Part shown: piece by piece, positions 23,527-33,733 of the stretch
How positions within the stretch are numbered: position 1 is the stretch's first letter
Layout of the letters: each line of letters starts with the position of its first letter
Assembly: GCA_021405325.1 (NCBI GenBank)
Contig: QWII01000128.1
Coordinates: 1-46,935, forward strand
Length of the DNA: 46,935 nt
Reading direction: 5' to 3'
Source of the DNA: Caldilinea sp. CFX5
GTDB lineage: Bacteria > Chloroflexota > Anaerolineae > Caldilineales > Caldilineaceae
Notes under the pieces: generated by a model
Told to the model about the DNA's origin: nothing
Databases searched by the model: none
Seen by the model: only the letters and a program-made list of their open reading frames with translations
Translations under genes and position numbers: made by a program

Positions 23527-25320
23527 CTACAAACTGTCTTCGCTGCTATCGCGCTGGTGCATATAGGTGATGCCACGGGTTTCCGGCTGATCATAGGCAC
23601 GGGGATAGAGATATTTCCCTTTGACTTCGGCACTCTTTTCTTCTTCCGGTACGATGCGATTGGCATTGGCAACGGGATCTTTTCGAATGCCGGTCACCTG
23701 CCAAGCGACTTCCATATGCGGGCTGCCGCCGGCGATCTTAAAACGATTCGCTTGCATCTTTTGCGCAATATAGAGGCCGGGGGCCGGTACACCGAGGGCA
23801 GTTAACTGATAACAAAGATTAGCGTTAATTGCTTCAAACCACTGCGGTAAGTCGACCCACGCTTCGCCCTGGTCATCTAACGTAACAACACCATCATATA
23901 TATTTTTCATGTCGGGCGATTCAACGAAAGAATGGTTGAGATATTTGTTCGCCGGATCAAGGGGGTGATCGATCTGGAAGCCGCCGCTACTTTTGGTAAG
24001 ACGCCCACGGATGTCCACATCACCCAAGAATTGGGCGGCGATACGTGGTACACGATCGTAATCCAAACGTCCAGCAACAAGCGCCGGCGCTGTATTTTCA
24101 TGCCGTGCAACATTCACAAAAAATTCAGCAGCACTGCCAAGACCGGCATTTACTGCATAGAGTGCGGCCCATTTATTATCTTTGTTTTCGACACGGAATT
24201 CTCCAGCCCGTCCAGCATCTCCATCTATACCGACATAAAGTGCTGACTGACGCTTTTGTTTGACCGGGATGATGACCCCGCCTTTCGCTACTGTTTCGCC
24301 ATATTGAGGTTTATCCTCCCAGAAACTTGTTCCTGGATCACCCCTGTCTCCTTTTTCCCCTTGAGGGCCTTGCGGGCCACGCCCACCTTGCAAACCTTGG
24401 GGACCGCGTTCACCTTGCGGTCCTCGCTCACCTTGCGCACCGCGTTCACCCTGAATGCCTTGCAACCCTTGGGGACCGCGCTCACCCTGCGGACCTGGTG
24501 GCCCCTGCGGCCCGCGTTCACCCTGGAGGCCGGCTTTTTCACCTTTCCACTCACGCCGACTGTTGATGACTTCGACACCCTCGACCATGATGCGCTGTGC
24601 GACGTTCAGAGGGCCATGGACAGCGAAGGTGTTATTCTGGCCGGCGCCGACTGTGACGACGTCCACTGTCGTCACCTGATTGTCTTGCACAACAGGACGG
24701 CGGAAGCTGAGAGTTTCGCCCAGCAGACGACGGCAATGTTGCTCGGCCGGGTCGTTATCGTCGCGCACACGCAGCGCCACGACACGGCCATTCTGGTCAA
24801 TGTCGGCAATCGCCAAGACCAGGAATGGCACCCCTGCCGCTTCGTCTCCTAGCAACTCGGCGCGGGTGCGCAGGCGCAGCCAGGGCGCCTGTTCCAGTCG
24901 GTTGGCCGGCCCGGTGTCCGGCGCCGGTAATACCGATTGGGGTAACGCCGAGAAGCGAATGGTAATATAGACCGTGTCACCACCCAGGTTGCCGGTAAAC
25001 AAGGGCGCCGGTGTTTTCACTGGGTTGTGCTGCCCGGCCAGAGGGTCGGCGCCGGCGTCACCGTAGCCCCCGCTCGCCAGCACAATCAGTTGGCCCTGTT
25101 GATCGATTGCCACCCCAGGCTGCACCGTGAGTGTTGAGCCAGTAGCGCTCACTTCCAGCCCGCGCGCAATGCCCCAGTCATGCAGCGCCAGATGGTGCAG
25201 CCGCATTTGCGGCAGATGATACCCAATAAAATCGTGCCGATGATCGTCGGTGGTATGGGTAGCCGCCGTACTGTCGGGATAATCGGTCTTTGAAAGCCTT
25301 GAGTATTGCTGGCTGTTCAT
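23527..25320 (-). CDS. Fibre protein with collagen-like segment
   Basis: A 597-residue fibre. Residues 1-205 are the shared attachment domain ([23 protein letters not shown]). Residues 263-330 are about 22 uninterrupted Gly-Xaa-Yaa triplets (G-P-Q-G-E-R-type), a trimeric collagen-like shaft. The distal part contains a beta-rich region and a conserved-looking [21 protein letters not shown] segment with following domain, which I recall as a C-terminal domain of other bacterial surface and fibre proteins. Start chosen at the ATG with GAGGAG; an earlier ATG 12 codons upstream lacks a site. Expected to bind a target surface. Confidence 0.82.
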   Translation of the reverse strand: MNSQQYSRLSKTDYPDSTAATHTTDDHRHDFIGYHLPQMRLHHLALHDWGIARGLEVSATGSTLTVQPGVAIDQQGQLIVLASGGYGDAGADPLAGQHNPVKTPAPLFTGNLGGDTVYITIRFSALPQSVLPAPDTGPANRLEQAPWLRLRTRAELLGDEAAGVPFLVLAIADIDQNGRVVALRVRDDNDPAEQHCRRLLGETLSFRRPVVQDNQVTTVDVVTVGAGQNNTFAVHGPLNVAQRIMVEGVEVINSRREWKGEKAGLQGERGPQGPPGPQGERGPQGLQGIQGERGAQGERGPQGERGPQGLQGGRGPQGPQGEKGDRGDPGTSFWEDKPQYGETVAKGGVIIPVKQKRQSALYVGIDGDAGRAGEFRVENKDNKWAALYAVNAGLGSAAEFFVNVARHENTAPALVAGRLDYDRVPRIAAQFLGDVDIRGRLTKSSGGFQIDHPLDPANKYLNHSFVESPDMKNIYDGVVTLDDQGEAWVDLPQWFEAINANLCYQLTALGVPAPGLYIAQKMQANRFKIAGGSPHMEVAWQVTGIRKDPVANANRIVPEEEKSAEVKGKYLYPRAYDQPETRGITYMHQRDSSEDSL

Positions 25321-25403
25321 AATCACTCCTCTCCGCGCCGGTGACATCTGCACCACCCCGTTTCGACAGCCGACGGACCAGCAATGATGCAGCTATTGCG
25401 TTT

Positions 25404-25652
25404 TTATTCAGTTTCGATATCAATTCGTTGCGAAGTACATTCGGTAATCGCGCCATCGGTCTCGATCCGGTACTTTTTACCCGCGGCAACGCCTTGCAGT
25501 AATTCAGTGACGCCCGGACTCTCATCATAGCGGACCATGTCGCCATTCTCATCGATGATTCTAACATAGCTCTGCTGACCAGATAACTTGATCAAAAGGT
25601 AGTTGTCTCCCGATTTTACCTGGGCCGTTGCTTTTTTCTTTGACTTTGCCAT
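25404..25652 (-). CDS. Small protein of unknown function in the fibre block
   Basis: An 82-residue protein with a lysine-rich N terminus (M-A-K-S-K-K-K), then a beta-strand-rich body (Y-L-L-I-K-L-S, S-Y-V-R-I-I-D, K-Y-R-I-E-T-D) with one Cys. AGGAG precedes the ATG. Eleven bases separate it from the upstream fibre-like gene. I do not recognise the family. Its position suggests an accessory subunit or assembly factor of the particle. Confidence 0.65.
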   Translation of the reverse strand: MAKSKKKATAQVKSGDNYLLIKLSGQQSYVRIIDENGDMVRYDESPGVTELLQGVAAGKKYRIETDGAITECTSQRIDIETE

Positions 25653-25663
25653 AGCGCTCTCTC

Positions 25664-26812
25664 CTACTCATCGGTATATGCAAACTCCACTGCCACCAAA
25701 TAGATGCGCGCCGTTTTTGATGCCGTCACCTTGAGAGCAAGGCCATGAATGTTGGGCGTCAGCTTCTGTTTCGTGGGCGTAATCCCAAACGCCGGTCTGA
25801 AATCACCCGCTGTGGGTGTGATTCTCTGCGGTTGATCAAATAACAGGATCGAATCCTCGCGGTTAAAACCAGCGCGATAGAATTCAAGTGTAATTTCCCC
25901 CTCATTCGTTGTGCCATAGATTTGAATTTGGGTGACGCGACGAACTCCCGGCAGCACTGGGATCTCCATGACGCCTACAGCACCATCTGCTTCAGACGAC
26001 GAATGGGTAATGGCGTGCACAAATTCTTTGGGTTCTGTACCAAATTTCTTAGGCAAGAAAGCTAACCGCATCCACCCCGACACCTGCCCTCCACTCTGGA
26101 TTTGTTGCAATAATTTTGTCTCCAGCTTCTCGGCGCTAATTGTTTTATCAGCGATCTGTGTACCGGTCACGGCCTGATCGCTAATATGGTTAGTCCGAAT
26201 GGCCTTGTCGGCAAGCTGCTCGCCGGTCACCGCCTTGGGGCCTAAATGGGCAGTGGCAAAGCTGCGCTGATCCACTGGATCGCCCTTGATGGTGCGGTCA
26301 TCGTTGCGTTGAATCTGGGCCAGCAAAATTGATGCGCCGGTAGGGCGGGTAGTGCTGGCAATGATCCGCACGCCTTCGATGATCCGAGTCGGCTTGCCTT
26401 CAATACCAGGGTCTGTACTGGGGACGCCTGCCTGTTCGTTGTGTGTGATCGCAATAAAGACTTCGCCGCTGCCGCCGATATCTTTCAGCTCAATCTCAAG
26501 CCCATCCGCCGTAGCGCGGATCGGTTGGGTGAGATTCTGATCAATATGTTCAGGCATTGCGAGCAGGGCAGTCATGCCCTCGGCTAATTCGACCTCGCGA
26601 TGCTCGCCATCCACCGCTTTACCGAGGGTGACGCGCACCTTGGTGCCGGCAACCTTTTGCACGACCAATCCTTCCACAACCCCTTGTGTATGCAAGAGGC
26701 GATTGTGCTGCCGCAAGCGGTCCACATGATAGCGCTGCGCGGTTTTGAAGTCTTCTTCGCGCAAGAATTGGTGGCTGAAATAGTTCATTCCTGTCACTTG
26801 TTCGCCTGTCAT
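25664..26812 (-). CDS. Fibre or adaptor protein with a distinct attachment domain
   Basis: A 382-residue protein. The N terminus (Y-F-S-H-Q-F-L-R-E-E-D-F, then R-Y-H-V-D-R-L-R-Q-H-N-R-L-L-H and G-V-V-E-G-L-V-V, about residues 10-60) matches an eCIS family that I recall as a short attachment domain with the pattern H-N-R-L-L-H...G-V-V-x-G-L. It is related in logic, and probably in fold, to the [17 protein letters not shown] domain of the four fibres. Residues about 190-245 contain four or five of the ten-residue A-V-T-x-x-Q-L repeats. The C-terminal 130 residues form an unrecognised beta-rich domain. It may be the first link between the baseplate and the longer fibres. Confidence 0.72.
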   Translation of the reverse strand: MTGEQVTGMNYFSHQFLREEDFKTAQRYHVDRLRQHNRLLHTQGVVEGLVVQKVAGTKVRVTLGKAVDGEHREVELAEGMTALLAMPEHIDQNLTQPIRATADGLEIELKDIGGSGEVFIAITHNEQAGVPSTDPGIEGKPTRIIEGVRIIASTTRPTGASILLAQIQRNDDRTIKGDPVDQRSFATAHLGPKAVTGEQLADKAIRTNHISDQAVTGTQIADKTISAEKLETKLLQQIQSGGQVSGWMRLAFLPKKFGTEPKEFVHAITHSSSEADGAVGVMEIPVLPGVRRVTQIQIYGTTNEGEITLEFYRAGFNREDSILLFDQPQRITPTAGDFRPAFGITPTKQKLTPNIHGLALKVTASKTARIYLVAVEFAYTDE

Positions 26813-26828
26813 CGTCTACTCTCTTTCG

Positions 26829-28547
26829 CTATGCGAATGAATCGCCTGGAATGGTCAACGGCGCGCCACCGACAAGCGTGGTGTCGCCGACACGTGCGCC
26901 CACTTCATGCGTGTAATCCACCCCGATCTGCATGGGATGCCCCTGGATGCGCAATTGATAATCTGTATGGGCCGGTCGCTCCTGTTCGAGGGCGGCGCGC
27001 GCCGTTTGGATCAGTTCCTGCAAGCCGTCCCGGTGGTAAAGCCGGCTGTTACGGGGGTTCGTCACCAGATTCACCCAGAAGAAAGAAGGCAGACTGCCGC
27101 CGATCACCGTGTTCAGGCCAACAGTGGAAACCAACCCGATCTGTAAGGGATTGGCCGGGGCGTAGATAGTAATCGCGGCAACCTCTTCGCGCAAGTAGGT
27201 GCGCAGAAAAGCTTCGACGCCCGGTTTGGTGCCGCGCCAGGGCCAGATCCGGCCGGCCACGCGCAGCAACTCGCGGTTCCACCGTTCCCCCCGGTCGGGG
27301 CGCAGGGCCAGCCCCACCCAGCCGGCCAGCCATTGTAAAAAGGCCCGGCCTCCCCCGACCGGCGCCAGATGCACAACCGGCGCACCGGTGTCATAAGTGC
27401 CCGTGAGCGCTGGGGTCACACTGAGGGTGGACTGCCCCTTTTCCTGGTTTGTCGTTACGGCTACCACCTGCACATATTCCGGAGTTGCACCGCGGCCAAC
27501 CCGCAACACATCGCCAACTGTCGCATCGAGAAAAGCGGCCTGTGTCTCCTCAATCACCAGTGTGTTCGCTGTCGCCGGTTTGGCCAGCGCCGCCTCCCCC
27601 ACCACAGTTCCCAACACACGAATCGCCGTGCCCGTGGCGTGGGCAAAGCGGAGGGGCTGACGCAGATGTAAACCGGCGCGCCAGACGGCAGGAGTTGGTC
27701 CGGCGGCTGGGAGCGCGTCCACTTGCACAAATTCGACCGCCGTTGGATCGCTGTCCTGAATATGCAGCAGATCATTCACTTGTAGCCCGCTATGGGTATC
27801 GACTTCGATTAGCTCCGCCTGCGCCAAGGCGGGGCTGCGTAGCACCAATTCGGCGCCATCGTGTTGGGCATAGGCAAAGGCAGCCGGCGGCGTCGCCACC
27901 GGCATGGGCTGCATCATCGCAACTGGTTCGCCCACCGCATGGGACGATTGCAGCGGCGGGGCAATGGTCAGGGTAACGCCTTTGACCTCCTCTACCTGCG
28001 CATATTCAGTCGTTTCATCATCGCCGATGCGCAGGATGGCGCCCACCTCAACCCCCAGTTGCGGCGCATCCATGACCGTTAGCGCAGTCGCGCCGCTGCC
28101 AACCCCCAGGCTCAGGGCAGCAGCCGCAACGGGTCTACCCACCACGACCACGCGGGCCCCCGCCGTATGGGGAAAACGCAACGCACGGCGCAGGTGAACT
28201 GCCGACGGCAGTAACGCCAAGTCGGAAGCTTCCACTTCATCGATCTCGACAAATTCGCACGGCGTTTCCGGTTCAGCTTGTAGCTGTAGAATATCACCTG
28301 GGCAGAGACCAGCAGCGCTGTCGAGCAGCAATGTACACTCTTCCGCCGCCACAGCGACCGCCACTAGGGGCGTCGGGGTCAGCGCAAAGAGATCAGGCAG
28401 GGCGTCCAGTTCGCTTTGCACGCCGGCAAAGAGCTGTTCAAAGACGCCCAAAAAGGCGCTCAGGAAATTAGCCCCCTCGCGCGCATTGGTGCGCAAAATG
28501 GCCGGTAGATATTCAGAAAAGGGTGTCATCGCCTGCTGCACGGCCAT
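26829..28547 (-). CDS. Tail/baseplate protein, P2 gpI-like (TIGR02242-type)
   Basis: A 572-residue protein. The N terminus (Y-L-P-A-I-L-R, F-L-S-A-F-L-G-V-F-E) and the region from about residue 400 (F-L-Q-W-L-A-G-W-V-G-L-A-L, then W-P-W-R-G-T-K-P-G-V-E-A-F-L) match the phage tail protein domain of eCIS and P2 gpI-type baseplate components that connect the baseplate to fibres (Afp12-like). Between them, at about residues 72-138, 155-212, 246-312 and 328-395, lie four copies of a recurrent beta-rich module also inserted in the sheath and Pvc16-like proteins. GGGAGG precedes the ATG. The gpI-like core is longer than usual because of these insertions. Confidence 0.85.
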   Translation of the reverse strand: MAVQQAMTPFSEYLPAILRTNAREGANFLSAFLGVFEQLFAGVQSELDALPDLFALTPTPLVAVAVAAEECTLLLDSAAGLCPGDILQLQAEPETPCEFVEIDEVEASDLALLPSAVHLRRALRFPHTAGARVVVVGRPVAAAALSLGVGSGATALTVMDAPQLGVEVGAILRIGDDETTEYAQVEEVKGVTLTIAPPLQSSHAVGEPVAMMQPMPVATPPAAFAYAQHDGAELVLRSPALAQAELIEVDTHSGLQVNDLLHIQDSDPTAVEFVQVDALPAAGPTPAVWRAGLHLRQPLRFAHATGTAIRVLGTVVGEAALAKPATANTLVIEETQAAFLDATVGDVLRVGRGATPEYVQVVAVTTNQEKGQSTLSVTPALTGTYDTGAPVVHLAPVGGGRAFLQWLAGWVGLALRPDRGERWNRELLRVAGRIWPWRGTKPGVEAFLRTYLREEVAAITIYAPANPLQIGLVSTVGLNTVIGGSLPSFFWVNLVTNPRNSRLYHRDGLQELIQTARAALEQERPAHTDYQLRIQGHPMQIGVDYTHEVGARVGDTTLVGGAPLTIPGDSFA

Positions 28548-28590
28548 TCACGATCCTCCCTATTTCATCCTTGATCGTTTGTAATTACAA

Positions 28591-28679
28591 ACCCCACCCT
28601 AACCCTCCCCTGAAAAAGGGAGGGAATTGTCCTGTCGTCAACAATTCCTCCCCTTCACAGGGGGAGGTTAGGAGGGGGT
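28591..28679. repeat. About 90-bp imperfect palindrome between baseplate and gpI genes
   Basis: ACCCCACCCTAACC at 28591 is nearly complementary to GGTTAGGAGGGGGT ending at 28679 (12 of 14 positions), with inner GGGAATTGT/ACAATTCC arms around a ten-base loop. It resembles a widespread C-rich intergenic palindrome. It lies in a 155-base gap inside the operon that otherwise shows nothing. Confidence 0.6.
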
Positions 28680-28702
28680 AGCTTGGTAGTTACCTTGAGC
28701 GT

Positions 28703-29626
28703 TTAATCTTTGATCGTCACAACAACAGCGCCGGAACGGGCCAGGAGCGCCTGGGGCGGAATCGTGATATTCCCTCCTACCAGCGTACCTGGCGCCTGGG
28801 TTGCCAATGCTAAGCTTTCCACATGGTCCACCTTAGCCATGCTCTCCAGCCGTTGATAGAGTTCCGAGCGATAGAGCGCACGGCCAAAGGGCCAGCCGTT
28901 ACCGTCCACACCACCGCGCAAGGGGTGTAGAAAGTCGCGGATCGTGCGTTCAATCTCACCTTTCGTCAGACCACTGCCCGGCTTCCGCACCACGCTGACC
29001 GTCACGTCCACCGGCACATAGAGCGGCCCAATGACATGGAGGCGGGTCGTAAGCAGAGAGTGTGGCAGCAGACCTCTATAAATGTCATCGGCCAGTGCTA
29101 GCGTTGGCATTGGCCCTGGTTTATTCGTGTGGTCAGGCTCGTCGGGTTCGTCCGGCACAACAATCAGCAGCGCGGCCACCGGGGGCTGCGCTGCTGCCGC
29201 CTGAGCGTCTGTGACCGGCATGTGATAGTGGGTAAAGGCCGTGCGCGCCAACCGCGTACCCTGCGCCAGCGCCACGGCACGCGCCAACGCTTCAAATTCG
29301 TCGGCGGTGACGGCGCGCTTGCTCTGGTCAAGTTGGTTCAAGATGCGTTCCAGCGTGTGATCCAGCGTCTCGCCCTGGGTTGCCGGGGCGCGCTCGCTAC
29401 AGCCATCCGCCAGCCGCAGAAATTGGGCAATGCCCGCCGCCGGCAACTGGTTGAGCTGAAAGATGGCAGACTCGGTCAGCCAGGCAAACAACTCCAGCAG
29501 GGTGATGCCCGGATCGGACAGGTTATGATTGGTCCAGCGTTGGCTATAACGCGGAATCAGCGAGCGCCCTTCATCGACCAGTTGCTCAAAGGTGCGATCA
29601 TCCAGATTGGGTACAGGCAACGGCAT
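28703..29626 (-). CDS. Baseplate J-like protein
   Basis: A 307-residue baseplate wedge protein. The N terminus has L-P-V-P-N-L-D-D-R-T-F-E-Q-L-V-D-E and the conserved N-H-N-L-S-D-P-G-I-T-L-L-E-L-F-A-W-L-T-E (about residues 33-51), the signature of the putative baseplate assembly protein family (Afp11/P2 gpJ-like). The C terminus, F-L-H-P-L-R-G-G-V-D-G-N-G-W-P-F-G-R-A-L-Y-R-S-E, is shared with the C terminus of the larger neighbour. It is short for this family. AGGAG is placed within the end of the upstream gene, and the two genes are separated by three bases. Confidence 0.9.
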   Translation of the reverse strand: MPLPVPNLDDRTFEQLVDEGRSLIPRYSQRWTNHNLSDPGITLLELFAWLTESAIFQLNQLPAAGIAQFLRLADGCSERAPATQGETLDHTLERILNQLDQSKRAVTADEFEALARAVALAQGTRLARTAFTHYHMPVTDAQAAAAQPPVAALLIVVPDEPDEPDHTNKPGPMPTLALADDIYRGLLPHSLLTTRLHVIGPLYVPVDVTVSVVRKPGSGLTKGEIERTIRDFLHPLRGGVDGNGWPFGRALYRSELYQRLESMAKVDHVESLALATQAPGTLVGGNITIPPQALLARSGAVVVTIKD

Positions 29627-29629
29627 CGC

Positions 29630-32600
29630 TCACACTCTCCTTTCCGCCACAGCCACCGGCGAACGCAAGGTAACGGTGTGCTGGCCGGCATAGACCAGAT
29701 AAAATTCCGGCACGCGCAGGCGTTCGCCCAGGGCCAGACGTTGCTGCTCGTCGCGTTTCAACTGCAATCCCTGGGGGTTGGTCTGTTGGGGGCTGCTGAT
29801 CAGAACGGACGGCAACCCATCCTGCTCAGTTTGCGCTTCAAACCCGCGCACCACGAGCAGATCTACCAGCGCCCCCTGGGCAATGTGGTTGACCAACACC
29901 GACCGTACCGGACTGGCCGTCGTTGTAATCACCGTTCCCGCGGCGTAGTCAGTCTGGGCGCGAAACGGTTCGACGCGCAAGGTATTGCCCGTAATGGTGC
30001 GAATAGTCGTCTCTACGACGTTTAGCCCGGCGCCCAGGCGGATGCGTTCACCTTCATGAAAGAGCGTCACCATCGCCGCGTCCAGGGGCGCGCCTTGGGC
30101 AATCGCTTCGGCCACCACCGCCGTCACCAGGTGATCGGCTGTTGACAGGGTGCTGCCCGGTGGATAACGCACCACAGCAGCCGGTGGCGGCGCCTCAAAG
30201 GTTAAGGGCAGGGTCGCGACCGTAGGCTTGAAGCGCAGACTTTCCACATGCTCTACGCCGGGCAAGGCTTCAAAGGCGGCATAGAGTTCTGACAAAAAGA
30301 CATCACGGCCCAATGCCCAGCCATCGCCCGCCGGCCCACCGGTCAGCGGGTGGAGGAAGGCATCCAAGGCGGCCACTACGGCATTGCGCACGGCGTCACC
30401 CTGCGCCGGATTGACCGGGACAATCTCCGCCTCGATCTCGACGGGCAGATAACCAGGGCCAATGACGTTGAAGCGCACGGGCGCAACGCCGGTGAGGGTT
30501 GCCAGGCCGCGCGTTTGGAGATCGGCCGTCACTTCACGAATCAATTGAGGAGACGGCAGCAATTTCTTGTCCGGCCCGGCGGGCACAATGATGAGCGTGA
30601 GCCAACCACGCTCCGCCGCAAGCGCCCGGTTACGATTGGGCAGACAGGTGGCGCGCGCCACACGCGTGCCCGCCGCCTGACGGGCCAGCCATTCAAAGTC
30701 ACCGGCTGTCACGGCATGACCGCGATGTCTGAGCGTCTGCGGGCCTCGTTCTTGTGCGGCGGCCAGCGTTTCGGCAGTAGCGCCGCCATCGGCCGCCATT
30801 GGATTGGTGACCGCGGCAATGTAGGGGATCGACGTTTTTAGTTGCGTAATGGCGCCGGCCGGTTGGTTGCCCGCCGCACCGCCGCCGGCCCGATAGCGTT
30901 CGCAGACAATGTTATCGCGACCGACGGGCGGAATCAGCCCATGCACCCCATCGCCAAAGAAGAGCTGACCGGTGATGCGGTCCAGGGCATAGTGCCGACT
31001 GCGGGCGCCGGATTGATGCAGACTTTTCACTTCATGCCAGCGCACCCACAGCCCGCGCGGCTCCCCTGCCCCTGGCCGATCTTGCACCGCGTCGGCGCCT
31101 TCTTCCTGCTGAATCACCGCTTCTTCGGCGGCAGCCGGCCGTTCCGGCTCCTGCACCCAAATGCGCTGACCGGCTAGAACCGGCGCTTTGGCCAACTGCA
31201 TCACCTGATGCTTGCGCCCGTTGCTTGATCCCAATACTTCGTTCTGCACAGTCGTCGCCTGGAGCGCTTCCACCGCGTTTAAGAAGAGACCGCTGATCCA
31301 GGTCGTCGTCTCCGTACCCGGCGGCGCGCTTTCATCCGCCAGCGGTGATGGGGCCGTGTCTTGCCCCGCTTGCATGCGCAACCAATAGTACGGGGGAAGG
31401 GCGAACAGGGGGGTGGCCGCCAGATCCGGCGGTCCAATCAACTGAACGCCGCCGGACTGGGTCAGGTTGGCGGTGTGGTCAAGCACCAAAGTCAGCGCTA
31501 CCCATTGGCGGCCATTGTAATATTGCCAGAAGACAGGCGCCGGCGCGCCGTTGACGGCAGGAGGATTCGCCACCGGCAATTTCTCCACAAATTGGCGCGG
31601 CGGCGCGACAACGTAGAGACTCACCGCACTGTTGGGCAATTTGCGATCAAAGCCCAGATAAAAGGTTGGGCGCGCTTCGGGCGCGCTGACCAGGAGCGGC
31701 GCCGGTAAGGCGGCGTTCTGGTTGGCGACCGTGAGATCCTGATCCATAAAGCCATTGCGCGTCATGACAAGGGGTTGGATGGCCGCCTGCTCATAGGCAT
31801 AGGCCAGGGTCAACGTCTGCAAGACCGGGGCATTCAAGTTACCGGTGTCTTGCTTCTGGCGAAATCCCTTGGTTGGATCAGTCCGGTCCACCGGCATAAA
31901 CTCCGCCGGCCGGCCAAAATCGCCGGACGCCAGCCGTACACGCACCCAATAGCTGCGCCGGCCCGCCACCTCAACCGCGGCCATGTCATCCGGGATCGTA
32001 AAGACAACCTCGCCGTCACGCTGCCAGCCCTGCGTGGAATCCGCGATCTGTTCGGTAGTCAATTTGTCGGGCGTAAAATCGGCCGTGAAAGAGCGTTCCA
32101 CTTGCCCCAAGCGCCGCCAGCCGTGCGGCGTGCCGTACTCCCAAAGTAAGCGGAAGGGTGACGCCTCAGCCTTGCCGCCGTCATCGCGCGAGACGCCGGG
32201 CGTGGGTACGCCGGGAGTGCTGAAATTCAAAAAGAGATGCACCGTCGCCCCGCGCTGGGCAAAGACTTCCTGGCTGGCAAGGTAGAAAGCGTCGTTGCGT
32301 TTCGGCTGGAGGCCCAACGGGGGAAAAGGCTTGCTGATATCGAGCAGCGCCGCCCCGCTGGCGCCGGCATCGGGGGGCAGGCCGCGCAGAAGATGAACGG
32401 CGCGCACCAGGGGCGCCCGCTGGTAATTGGCGCCGGTGACACGCACACGCAGCCAGTAGCTGTCTGTGACCGCGCCCGCGCCGGCCGGTTTGCCAAAGCC
32501 CAGGTCCGCCGGGCGCACAAAGCTGATCCGCCCGCTCCGCTGTAAACGTGCGGTGGAATCGGCGATTTCTTCCGCTCTGATCGCTTGCCAGGCCGTACCG

Positions 32601-33733
32601 TTCCAATACTCCCAGGCCAGTTGCAACGCCGCTGGCGCCACCGCCGGGTTGACCAGATCAAAGAGCAAGTGCAGGTGCGCATTGGCTTCAGCGAAGCCCA
32701 CAGCGCTGGCAAGCCGGAACTCGGCGCCGACGACACCGTTCGCGCCAAAAGGCTGGAAGTCGGCGGTAAAGTCTACAGGCGTACCGGCAGCCAGCCCCTG
32801 CTCCGGGCGAATGGCGCTTTGGGCGCGCAGGGCAACCGCTTGCGGGGTGAAGTCGGTTGTAAGGGGGTCTTGCCTTTTTGTCAATGGTCGCCGGGTCACT
32901 GCGCGCAGCCACCGCCCCGGCGTGGCGACGCCCGGCGCCGTCTCCCGGAGATCGCCAACGTCGAGGAGCGTCACCGGGCTAAAGGAAAGACGGTAGCTCT
33001 GCGCCGCGCTAAGGAGCTGGGGTGCCGGCAAGGGCTGCCACTGCTGGTTCTGCCATAGCTCCCAACGCAGATCGGGGAGTGCTTTGACAAACGGATCGGC
33101 AGGCGCAGGCTGGCGGACAGTCAGCTCCACCAAAAGCCGTCCCGGCTGGCGGACAAAGAGCGGTCGTTCCACCGGCGCGCCCAGCAACAGCATGTGGTCA
33201 AGCCGACGGTTGCCGGCAAAGGGTGTAAAGGTCACCGCTTCCTCGCCGCGCACCGTGGCCGTCCAGCAGGCGTAGCGATCCTGGAGCGGATCGACCGTAT
33301 AGCCGGCCACTATCTGGGCCGCCACCACATTCAGATCCTGTTCCGTCTCATAGATGACCGCCGCTTGCTTTTCGCTCTGCACGGTGGCAACCTGGGCGCC
33401 TTGGGGGACAAAACCGGTGGCGCCGGCCTTGGGCGATAAGGTAAAGACCAGTGGCGCACGCGCGGCGCCCGGCGGCAGACGACCGACGCCAAGCAGATCG
33501 AGAAAGGCCAGCAGATTCTTGGTCGGCGTCTGGTTCAGGCGTTGCAATAGAATTTCCAGATAATGGGCAAAGACGGCGGTCAGCGCCTGCCGGGCATCGT
33601 CGGGCGCGGCGGTGCGACCGGCGCCTACGGCCAGTTGCGGCCAGGGCAGACCACGGCGCTGCGCCGCTGTCCTGAGTTGCTGGACAAGTTCGTCAAAGGT
33701 GCGTGGATCGATCACCGGTGCTGTAGTTGCCAT
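29630..33733 (-). CDS. Large baseplate assembly protein (gpJ-like)
   Basis: A 1367-residue baseplate protein. The N terminus resembles phage baseplate wedge proteins with L-L-A-F-L-D-L-L-G-V. The middle is beta-rich, with repeated W-E-Y-W-N-G-T-A-W, L-W-E-Y-G-T and Y-W-L-R-V-R-V units. The C-terminal region carries the baseplate-J motif F-L-H-P-L-T-G-G-P-A-G-D-G-W-A-L-G-R-D-V-F, also found in the smaller partner. Such large proteins occur in eCIS as the principal wedge component (TIGR02243-type). Start is the ATG sharing its A with the stop of the gp25 gene (TGATG). The TTG one codon upstream is an alternative. Confidence 0.85.
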   Translation of the reverse strand: MATTAPVIDPRTFDELVQQLRTAAQRRGLPWPQLAVGAGRTAAPDDARQALTAVFAHYLEILLQRLNQTPTKNLLAFLDLLGVGRLPPGAARAPLVFTLSPKAGATGFVPQGAQVATVQSEKQAAVIYETEQDLNVVAAQIVAGYTVDPLQDRYACWTATVRGEEAVTFTPFAGNRRLDHMLLLGAPVERPLFVRQPGRLLVELTVRQPAPADPFVKALPDLRWELWQNQQWQPLPAPQLLSAAQSYRLSFSPVTLLDVGDLRETAPGVATPGRWLRAVTRRPLTKRQDPLTTDFTPQAVALRAQSAIRPEQGLAAGTPVDFTADFQPFGANGVVGAEFRLASAVGFAEANAHLHLLFDLVNPAVAPAALQLAWEYWNGTAWQAIRAEEIADSTARLQRSGRISFVRPADLGFGKPAGAGAVTDSYWLRVRVTGANYQRAPLVRAVHLLRGLPPDAGASGAALLDISKPFPPLGLQPKRNDAFYLASQEVFAQRGATVHLFLNFSTPGVPTPGVSRDDGGKAEASPFRLLWEYGTPHGWRRLGQVERSFTADFTPDKLTTEQIADSTQGWQRDGEVVFTIPDDMAAVEVAGRRSYWVRVRLASGDFGRPAEFMPVDRTDPTKGFRQKQDTGNLNAPVLQTLTLAYAYEQAAIQPLVMTRNGFMDQDLTVANQNAALPAPLLVSAPEARPTFYLGFDRKLPNSAVSLYVVAPPRQFVEKLPVANPPAVNGAPAPVFWQYYNGRQWVALTLVLDHTANLTQSGGVQLIGPPDLAATPLFALPPYYWLRMQAGQDTAPSPLADESAPPGTETTTWISGLFLNAVEALQATTVQNEVLGSSNGRKHQVMQLAKAPVLAGQRIWVQEPERPAAAEEAVIQQEEGADAVQDRPGAGEPRGLWVRWHEVKSLHQSGARSRHYALDRITGQLFFGDGVHGLIPPVGRDNIVCERYRAGGGAAGNQPAGAITQLKTSIPYIAAVTNPMAADGGATAETLAAAQERGPQTLRHRGHAVTAGDFEWLARQAAGTRVARATCLPNRNRALAAERGWLTLIIVPAGPDKKLLPSPQLIREVTADLQTRGLATLTGVAPVRFNVIGPGYLPVEIEAEIVPVNPAQGDAVRNAVVAALDAFLHPLTGGPAGDGWALGRDVFLSELYAAFEALPGVEHVESLRFKPTVATLPLTFEAPPPAAVVRYPPGSTLSTADHLVTAVVAEAIAQGAPLDAAMVTLFHEGERIRLGAGLNVVETTIRTITGNTLRVEPFRAQTDYAAGTVITTTASPVRSVLVNHIAQGALVDLLVVRGFEAQTEQDGLPSVLISSPQQTNPQGLQLKRDEQQRLALGERLRVPEFYLVYAGQHTVTLRSPVAVAERRV

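Noticed and set aside
25178..25567. 129-codon frame on the same strand overlapping a fibre and a small gene
   Set aside because: It overlaps two well-supported genes with ribosome-binding sites and has no recognisable features.
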